64,000 bases of DNA, from positions 206,311 through 270,310 of the forward strand of contig CACXPG010000003.1 of assembly GCA_902769525.1 (NCBI GenBank), written 5' to 3'. Of the stretch, positions 54,878 through 64,000 are shown piece by piece. Numbering within the stretch: the stretch's first letter is position 1; each line of letters starts with the position of its first letter. Origin of the DNA: an uncultured Bacteroidia bacterium (GTDB lineage Bacteria; Bacteroidota; Bacteroidia; Bacteroidales; UBA932). Made by a program: the position numbers and the translations under genes. Under the pieces are notes generated by a model. That model searched no databases. It had not been told where the DNA came from and saw only the letters and a program-made list of their open reading frames with translations.

Positions 54878-55876
54878 ATGCCCAACACTGATTTCGTAGA
54901 TTATGTAAAGCTCCACCTTACCTCCGGCAACGGCGGCAACGGCTCTATGCACCTCCACAGGGAGAAGTTCATAGACAAGGGCGGTCCGGACGGCGGGGAC
55001 GGCGGAAAGGGCGGCAGCGTCATAATGCAGGGCGACAGCCAGATGTGGACTCTGATAAGCCTCAAATACCGCAAGCACATCTCCGCCGACAACGGAGAGA
55101 ACGGAGGCGCAAACCTGTGTACCGGAGCCGACGCCAAGGACGTGATCCTGAAAGTTCCGCTGGGCACTGTCGCCAAGAACGCCGAGACAGGAGAAATCAT
55201 CGGCGAGGTGACCGAACACGGCCAGAGATGCACCCTTCTCAAAGGCGGAAGAGGCGGCAAGGGCAACGCCTTCTTCAAGACTGCCACCCGGCAGACTCCA
55301 AAGTTTGCCCAGGAAGGAGAACCCGGAAGCGAAGGCTGGTTTATCCTGGAAATGAAGGTGCTCGCCGATGTAGGCCTCGTAGGTTTCCCGAACGCGGGAA
55401 AGTCCACCCTGCTTTCCACTGTTTCCGCCGCTCATCCGAAAATCGCCGACTACGCCTTCACCACCCTGGAGCCGAGCATCGGAATCGTCCGCTACTATGA
55501 CGACCAGTCCTTTGTGATGGCCGACATACCGGGCATCATAGAAGGCGCCCACGAAGGCCGTGGACTGGGACACCGGTTCCTCCGCCACATAGAGAGAAAC
55601 TCCATTCTGCTTTTCCTGGTATCTGCTGAAAACCTGGAGATTTCAAAAGAATACAAGATACTCCTCAACGAGCTGAAGATGTATAACCCGGAACTCCTTG
55701 ACAAGGAGAGGATTCTGGCCGTCACCAAATGCGACCTTCTGGGAGGAGACAAGGACCTGATCTCGTCGCTGAAGAGAAAAGTGCCTAAAAAGATTCCTTG
55801 CGTGTTCATTTCTTCGGTGACCGGAGAGGGCATCAAGGAACTGAAAGACCTTATCTGGGAAACCTTGCACAAGTAA
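54878..55876 (+). CDS. obgE: GTPase Obg
   Basis: A 332-residue GTPase linked to late 50S ribosome assembly and stress control. The Gly-rich Obg fold is residues about 1-158 (SGNGGNGSMHLHRE, GPDGGDGGKGGSV). The G domain has GFPNAGKS at 169-176, DIPGIIEGAHEGRGLG at switch II and TKCDLL as the NKxD motif. No C-terminal OCT domain. Same operon as adk (27-base gap). Confidence 0.96.
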   Translation: MPNTDFVDYVKLHLTSGNGGNGSMHLHREKFIDKGGPDGGDGGKGGSVIMQGDSQMWTLISLKYRKHISADNGENGGANLCTGADAKDVILKVPLGTVAKNAETGEIIGEVTEHGQRCTLLKGGRGGKGNAFFKTATRQTPKFAQEGEPGSEGWFILEMKVLADVGLVGFPNAGKSTLLSTVSAAHPKIADYAFTTLEPSIGIVRYYDDQSFVMADIPGIIEGAHEGRGLGHRFLRHIERNSILLFLVSAENLEISKEYKILLNELKMYNPELLDKERILAVTKCDLLGGDKDLISSLKRKVPKKIPCVFISSVTGEGIKELKDLIWETLHK

Positions 55877-55897
55877 TTTACCATAACCCGATATCCG

Positions 55898-56521
55898 ATG
55901 CTAGAAAACCTCCAGAACATAGACAGGGCTGTAACTGTGGCTATTAACGGCCTGCATTCCGAATTTCTGGACAACGTGATGATTTTCCTGTCCAACAAAT
56001 ACGCCTTGATTCCCGTATATGTGATGATGCTGCTTTACATACTGGGAAGAAAGACCTTCAGAATCCGCAGAAGAGAGTTTTTCAACAGCTGGCTTATGGT
56101 TTTTATGATCGTACTGGCCTGCCTGGCCGCTTTCTTTATTGTCGACAAGACAGGTCACGATATTATCAAGCCTTATATCCAGCGCCTTAGGCCTGGATAT
56201 GACTTCTACATCTGGGATCTGGTGCGCACTCCTGACGGCAAGGGCGGAGCCTACAGCTTTATCTCCAACCACGCCGGAAACCTGGCCGGGCTGGCTATGG
56301 TTTCCTCCCTGTTTGTAAAACGCAAGATGTTCACTTTCCTGATGTTCCTGCTCACTGCCGCTGTTTGCTACAGCAGAATCTATCTGGCCCGCCATTTCCT
56401 CGGCGATGTACTCGGCGGTGCGGTTTACGGAATAATCATAGGCCTGGTTGTCTACCTGATCTTTTCGTCCCTTATATGCGCTTTGTCCCGCAGGAACCTC
56501 ATCAGAGAAATCAGACGCTGA
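55898..56521 (+). CDS. PAP2-family membrane phosphatase
   Basis: A 207-residue membrane protein with about five spans. The three acid-phosphatase motifs are present: KPYIQRLRP, SNHAG in place of PSGHA, and SRIYLARHFLGD. Bacteroidota members act on undecaprenyl diphosphate, lipid A phosphates or other lipid phosphates; the substrate is not decided here. Its stop codon overlaps the lplA start (TGATG, sharing A), indicating translational coupling. Confidence 0.87.
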   Translation: MLENLQNIDRAVTVAINGLHSEFLDNVMIFLSNKYALIPVYVMMLLYILGRKTFRIRRREFFNSWLMVFMIVLACLAAFFIVDKTGHDIIKPYIQRLRPGYDFYIWDLVRTPDGKGGAYSFISNHAGNLAGLAMVSSLFVKRKMFTFLMFLLTAAVCYSRIYLARHFLGDVLGGAVYGIIIGLVVYLIFSSLICALSRRNLIREIRR

Positions 56522-57522
56522 TGCTCTACATCTCGGACATATCCACTGACCCTTACTTCAACCTGGCGGAAGAAGAGTTTCTTCTCAAGCGCTGCAGTGA
56601 AGACATTTTCCGCCTGTGGCAGAACAGCCCAAGCATCATTGTCGGAAGATACCAGAACACCATCGCCGAGATAGACACAGATTACACGTCAAAGCACAGT
56701 ATTCCGGTTGTCAGAAGGCTAACCGGCGGAGGCGCCGTCTTCCACGACCTGGGCAACCTGAATTTCACCTTTATACAGAATGTACCCGCCAGTGGCCCCG
56801 CAAGCCTGGACACTTCCGAAATGTTCCGCCGGTTCACGGCCCCGGTCATTGACGCGCTCAGAAGCATCGGCGTAAACGCTTGTCTTCAGGGAAGAAACGA
56901 CCTGGCCATTGACGGGCTGAAGTTTTCCGGCAACGCCATCTGCAGATACAGAAACAGGCTGCTTATGCACGGTACGCTTATGTTTGACGTAAGCAAGACA
57001 GACCTATCCAAAGCCCTCAGGCCAAGGCCGGAGAAGTTCATCGGAAAAGCCGTAAAAAGCAATGTCAAGAGAGTTACCAATATCAAAGAGCATCTGCCGG
57101 ACAGAAACGCAGACATAGCCTGGTTCAGGGAGTTCATAGGAAATTATGTTTGCAGCCATCTTGAGGGAATCACTCCATACAGTTTCACAAAAGAGCAGAT
57201 CTGGCAGATAGAAAACCTGAAAGAGAGCCGCTACACAACCGAAGAATGGAACTACGGCAAGAGTCCCGCCTACTCTTTCAGCACTGCCAGAAGATTCCCC
57301 ACCGGCATCGTTGAACTGTACCTTAAAACCAAAGACGGCATAATCAAAGACCTGGACATAAAGGGAGACTATTTTTTCACCCGCCCCACTGAAGAGTTCA
57401 TCCGCCAGATGAAGGGCACGCCTCATACCAGAGAAGACATACAAAAGAAAATAGGCACCCTGGAAACAGGCGCCTATTTTGCGGGTATTGATTCAGAAGA
57501 TATCGTAAGCTTGTTCTTCTGA
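56521..57522 (+). CDS. lplA: Lipoate-protein ligase
   Basis: A 333-residue enzyme that attaches lipoate (through lipoyl-AMP) to E2 or H proteins. RRLTGGGAVFHDLGNLNFTF begins at residue 65 and carries the ligase signature; KFSGNAICRYRNRLLMHGTLMFD and the C-terminal accessory domain (about 245-333) match LplA. The ATG at 56521 overlaps the preceding stop and begins the conserved N-terminus; 52 upstream codons in the same frame lie inside the PAP2 gene and are rejected. Confidence 0.92.
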   Translation: MLYISDISTDPYFNLAEEEFLLKRCSEDIFRLWQNSPSIIVGRYQNTIAEIDTDYTSKHSIPVVRRLTGGGAVFHDLGNLNFTFIQNVPASGPASLDTSEMFRRFTAPVIDALRSIGVNACLQGRNDLAIDGLKFSGNAICRYRNRLLMHGTLMFDVSKTDLSKALRPRPEKFIGKAVKSNVKRVTNIKEHLPDRNADIAWFREFIGNYVCSHLEGITPYSFTKEQIWQIENLKESRYTTEEWNYGKSPAYSFSTARRFPTGIVELYLKTKDGIIKDLDIKGDYFFTRPTEEFIRQMKGTPHTREDIQKKIGTLETGAYFAGIDSEDIVSLFF

Positions 57523-57531
57523 CAAGCTTAC
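57505..57531. terminator. Perfect 10-bp hairpin between convergent lplA and hpf, no T-tract
   Basis: GTAAGCTTGT (57505-57514) and ACAAGCTTAC (57522-57531) around a 7-base loop that contains the lplA stop. It may terminate both transcripts or stabilise their 3' ends, but neither side has a run of Ts. Confidence 0.5.
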
Positions 57532-57533
57532 TC

Positions 57534-57827
57534 TTATCTGCCGAACTTCTTTTCCTTTAGCTTAACCAGCTGACCCTTAAGCACATCTACACAATCTACA
57601 ACGGCATCCTCAAAACTCTTGGCGTTTCTGGTTACAATAATGTCGTCTGTAGGTACCTGAAGTTTGATTTTGCATTCCTTGTTCAACTGGTCTGGAAGCA
57701 GAGACAGAACAACATCAGCCTCCATAAATCCGTCGAAGAACTTTTCCAGTTTCTCAACCTTCTTCTCGACAAATGCAAGAAGTTTCTCATCTGCATCAAA
57801 CTTAACTGATTGGATTCTAATTTCCAT
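57534..57827 (-). CDS. hpf: Ribosome hibernation-promoting factor, short form
   Basis: A 97-residue HPF/RaiA (YfiA) family protein with beta-alpha-beta-beta-beta-alpha layout: MEIRIQSVKFDADEKLLAFVE, KVEKLEKFF, and NKECKIKLQVPTDDIIVTRNAKSFEDAVVDC (about 49-80). It binds the small subunit in stationary phase and inactivates ribosomes. The start at 57827 is decided by a perfect AGGAGG six bases upstream and by the family N-terminus; 44 extra upstream codons are rejected because they cross the promoter. Confidence 0.93.
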   Translation of the reverse strand: MEIRIQSVKFDADEKLLAFVEKKVEKLEKFFDGFMEADVVLSLLPDQLNKECKIKLQVPTDDIIVTRNAKSFEDAVVDCVDVLKGQLVKLKEKKFGR

Positions 57828-57833
57828 AATCAA

Positions 57834-57839
57834 CCTCCT
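57834..57839 (-). promoter_or_regulatory. Shine-Dalgarno sequence before hpf
   Basis: Minus strand AGGAGG, six bases, ATG at 57827. Confidence 0.65.
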
Positions 57840-57862
57840 ATTTAATTGGTTAAACTGTAATT

Positions 57863-57894
57863 CAAATATACAAAAAACAAGCCTGAAATGCAAA
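57863..57894 (-). promoter_or_regulatory. Consensus promoter of hpf
   Basis: Minus strand TTTG (57894-57891), a 20-base spacer, TATATTTG (57870-57863): an exact match to both elements. The leader would be about 30 bases and includes the AGGAGG. Confidence 0.8.
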
Positions 57895-57931
57895 TCCTCG
57901 CGATAATTGCACTTTCTGCTCTTTTTTTCCA

Positions 57932-57939
57932 TAACTTTG
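57932..57939 (+). promoter_or_regulatory. Putative -7 box of the MORN-CxxC gene pair
   Basis: TAACTTTG, 35 bases before the ATG at 57975; ATTG lies 22 bases upstream of the box. Confidence 0.5.
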
Positions 57940-57974
57940 TAAAGATGAGCCCTGAACAATAAAAAACAACCGAT

Positions 57975-58943
57975 ATGAAACGTCTATTAGTCATCTCAGC
58001 CCTGATTCTTTTCTCTTCAGTCTGCTTCTCGCAGAACAACGTACAGACCTTCAAGACCGACAGCGGAGGCAAATATGTGGGAGAAGTCTCCAACAATCTG
58101 CCCAACGGCAAGGGAATAATGTACTATGCCAACGGAAACAAGGAATATGAAGGCATGTTCAAAGACGGCCAGTTCCACGGCACCGGCACTTCTTATTTCG
58201 AAAACGGGAAGCTGGAATACGCCGGCCAGTGGAAAGAGGGATATATGGACGGCTATGGAGAGGCATATTGGGAAAATGGCTTCAAGTGCTATGAGGGCAC
58301 TTTCAAGGATGGTTTTTTTGACGGAGTTGGAACCTTTTATCGAGAAAAAGACGGAACAAAAAAATATGCCGGAGAGTTTAAAGATGATTACCCGAACGGT
58401 CAAGGAACGTTTTATTACCTAGATGGCAAGGTTGAATATACCGGACAGGTTAAGGACGACCAGCCAAATGGACCGGGAACATCATATTACAAGAGTGGAA
58501 GCATCGAATATGCCGGAAACTTCTCCAACGGCTATAAATTGGAGGGCTACGGAACAGAGTATTATGACGGCGGCGGCAAAAGGTATGAAGGAGACTTTGT
58601 GAATGGCATTTGGGAAGGCCAGGGCGTATGGTATTACCAAAACGGAAACATCCGCGCCAAAGGAGAATTCTCAAAAGACCTTCCTTGCGGACAGGTAGTC
58701 AGATACTATGAAAACGGTGTCAAGAAATATGAAGGCACTGCTGCGCTTTTCACAGACGAAGAAGGCAAGCCTGTGAGCTCTGCTCAAGGCTACGGAGTAT
58801 GGTATGACGAGAATGGCAAGCTTATCTACAAAGGTAACTTCAAAGCAGGAAAGTTCGACGGCTACGGCACCTCCTACAAGGAAGACGGAGTTACAATAGA
58901 ACATCAAGGGCAGTGGAAAGATGGCGATTTTATAGGTAAATAG
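57975..58943 (+). CDS. Exported MORN-repeat protein
   Basis: A 322-residue exported protein: signal peptide about 1-20 (CFSQ), then about eleven MORN-type repeats of roughly 23-25 residues from residue 34 to the end, each with the pattern Y-x-G-x-F-K-D-G-x-x-x-G-x-G-T-x-Y-x-x-N-G. One repeat (about 255-285) carries a ten-residue insertion. MORN repeats form an elongated beta structure and can bind lipids or proteins; no catalytic domain is present. The partner gene 29 bases downstream encodes a ten-CxxC protein, so the two may act together. The function is unknown. Confidence 0.85.
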   Translation: MKRLLVISALILFSSVCFSQNNVQTFKTDSGGKYVGEVSNNLPNGKGIMYYANGNKEYEGMFKDGQFHGTGTSYFENGKLEYAGQWKEGYMDGYGEAYWENGFKCYEGTFKDGFFDGVGTFYREKDGTKKYAGEFKDDYPNGQGTFYYLDGKVEYTGQVKDDQPNGPGTSYYKSGSIEYAGNFSNGYKLEGYGTEYYDGGGKRYEGDFVNGIWEGQGVWYYQNGNIRAKGEFSKDLPCGQVVRYYENGVKKYEGTAALFTDEEGKPVSSAQGYGVWYDENGKLIYKGNFKAGKFDGYGTSYKEDGVTIEHQGQWKDGDFIGK

Positions 58944-58971
58944 ACATAAGAAAAGTAAAAACAGAACCGAT

Positions 58972-59412
58972 ATGAAAAGATTCTTGAGAACAACCGGAAT
59001 GTGCCTTGCGGCAATATTGGGCGCCTTTGTGCTGCTGAGCATGGATAAAGTCTGCGAAAGGTGCAAAGGCACCGGAATGGACCGCAATGAATGCTACTCC
59101 TGCAAAGGCCTGGGCTACACGCAGTGCCTTACCTGCAACGGCAACAAGATGATCAGATGCACCTTCTGCGGAGGCGGCCGCACCATTGTCTGCCCTCATT
59201 GCCACGGCAGAAACCCTAACTGCGTCAAGTGCGGCGGAAAGGGCTACTTTGACTGTGAAAGATGCAAGGCAACCGGCCAGATCACCTGCACTGTCTGCAA
59301 CGGTGAAGGCCATAACCGCTGCATGACCTGCGACAAGAAAGGCTACATAGAATTCCGCTGCCCGGACTGCAACGGCACCGGTCAGCTCCCGGACGACGAA
59401 ACAGACAACTAG
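58972..59412 (+). CDS. Membrane-anchored or exported protein with ten CxxC motifs, DnaJ zinc-finger-like
   Basis: A 146-residue protein with an N-terminal hydrophobic segment (about 7-23) and then ten CxxC pairs in about 110 residues, starting at Cys28/Cys31. Most are followed by a Gly-rich turn (CERCKGTG, CYSCKGLG, CVKCGGKG, CTVCNGEG, CPDCNGTG), the CxxCxGxG pattern of the DnaJ cysteine-rich domain, which itself has only four. No J domain or substrate-binding domain is present. Twenty cysteines could bind about five zinc ions or, if exported, act in disulfide or redox chemistry. Probably co-transcribed with the MORN gene. Function unknown. Confidence 0.8.
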   Translation: MKRFLRTTGMCLAAILGAFVLLSMDKVCERCKGTGMDRNECYSCKGLGYTQCLTCNGNKMIRCTFCGGGRTIVCPHCHGRNPNCVKCGGKGYFDCERCKATGQITCTVCNGEGHNRCMTCDKKGYIEFRCPDCNGTGQLPDDETDN

Positions 59413-59431
59413 CCTAACAAAGCGTTTAAGA

Positions 59432-59463
59432 AGAGCAGGGTTGCATTCAGCCCTGCTTTTTTG
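59432..59463 (+). terminator. Terminator of the MORN-CxxC operon
   Basis: AGCAGGG (59434-59440) pairs with CCCTGCT (59451-59457), then Ts. Confidence 0.9.
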
Positions 59464-59516
59464 TTTCCTCCGTGATGTTAATTGCCTTTGAAAGAATCTT
59501 GCTTCCGAAAATTGAT

Positions 59517-59524
59517 TAAATTTG
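59517..59524 (+). promoter_or_regulatory. Putative -7 box of the hsdRMS operon
   Basis: TAAATTTG, 37 bases before the hsdR ATG. Candidate TTTG and CTTG -33 elements are at non-standard spacing (26 and 15 bases). Confidence 0.45.
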
Positions 59525-59561
59525 CTATCAGCAAGTATCATTAACTCTGTAATTGACTTTT

Positions 59562-63711
<4,150 letters not shown>

Positions 63712-63719
63712 CAAACACT

Positions 63720-64000
63720 ATGGATACCAAGAAACTACGGCAGAAAATACTGGATCTTGCCATCCATGGCAAACTCGTTCCTCAGGACCCTAACGACGAG
63801 CCGGCTTCTGTTCTTCTTGAACGCATAAAGAAAGAAAAGGAACAGCTCATCAAACAAGGCAAAATCAAAGCCCCAAAGAAGTCCAAAAAACCTTCTGATA
63901 CATCCCATTATCCGAAGGAAGTTCTATTTGCTCTCCCCAAAGGCTGGGTGTGGTGTAGAGGAAACGATGTTTTTCTTCCAATGGAAAGTACTTCACCTCA
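63720..64000 (+). CDS. hsdS: Type I restriction-modification system, S (specificity) subunit, N-terminal part (partial)
   Basis: The first 93 codons of a gene leaving the window. The N-terminus KILDLAIHGKLVPQDP, then a Lys-rich coiled linker (IKKEKEQLIKQGKIKAPKKSKK) and LPKGWVWCRGND is the characteristic opening of HsdS, in which a recognition domain starts at the LPxGWxW motif. The DNA target cannot be inferred because the variable domain is cut off after a few residues. Confidence 0.9.
   Translation, partial: MDTKKLRQKILDLAIHGKLVPQDPNDEPASVLLERIKKEKEQLIKQGKIKAPKKSKKPSDTSHYPKEVLFALPKGWVWCRGNDVFLPMESTSP

Noticed and set aside
54596..55588. A 330-codon antisense frame over adk and obgE
   Set aside because: A shadow of Gly-rich obgE coding; both sense genes are unmistakable.

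Overview
The window is chromosomal DNA from a member of the Bacteroidota, most likely the order Bacteroidales. The evidence is a SusC/SusD pair, the gene orders nadK-uppS-bamA-skp-skp and trxB-bamD-rpoZ-recN, a parA-parB-DUF5683-lytic transglycosylase run, a fused gamma-alpha 2-oxoacid:ferredoxin oxidoreductase, M64 peptidase and DUF4369/TlpA lipoproteins, and many intergenic matches to the Bacteroides promoter (TTTG, about 20 bases, TAnnTTTG). Almost no start codon has a Shine-Dalgarno sequence, which is also typical. The genus cannot be fixed from this sequence alone.

Layout. 1-192 is the 3' end of rpoC, followed by a TlpA-like lipoprotein. 1.5-5.8 kb (minus strand) holds murI, a K+-stimulated membrane pyrophosphatase and manA. 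5.9-13.7 kb (plus) holds an envelope nutrient-uptake locus: SusC, SusD, a third lipoprotein, then an M64-type metallopeptidase lipoprotein under its own consensus promoter. 13.8-18.2 kb (minus) holds korA-korB-gdhA. 18.2-23.6 kb (minus) is the nadK-uppS-bamA-skp-skp outer-membrane biogenesis operon. 23.6-28.9 kb (plus) runs pdxJ, an OmpH-like lipoprotein, a GT4 glycosyltransferase, purC and a LysM/periplasmic-binding protein. 28.9-36.3 kb (minus) contains an EamA transporter, rubrerythrin, a Gate-domain protein, trxB, bamD, rpoZ, recN and nagB. 36.3-40.8 kb (plus) has an aspartate/glutamate racemase, a DAACS symporter, a histidine acid phosphatase and an unknown exported protein. A tRNA-Phe gene (minus) and priA (plus) are divergent. 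A lipid kinase, parAB, DUF5683, a lytic transglycosylase, a six-cluster membrane ferredoxin and an aldo/keto reductase follow. 51.3-53.6 kb (minus) has an HhH/beta-rich exported protein and purE. 53.7-57.5 kb (plus) is hpt-adk-obgE-PAP2-lplA. hpf (minus) is divergent from a MORN-repeat protein and a ten-CxxC protein. The window ends in a type I restriction-modification operon hsdR-hsdM-hsdS, cut off inside hsdS.

How the parts fit. Most of the window is core housekeeping. The secreted M64 peptidase, SusCD-type uptake, glutamate dehydrogenase encoded with 2-oxoacid:ferredoxin oxidoreductase, an amino-acid racemase paired with a dicarboxylate/amino-acid symporter, and an ion-pumping pyrophosphatase together suggest a peptide- and amino-acid-fermenting anaerobe (inference). 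No CRISPR array, insertion sequence, prophage or pseudogene was seen. No intergenic stretch exceeds about 230 bases. The accessory part is the right end, from about 57.9 kb: the MORN/CxxC pair and the type I R-M system.
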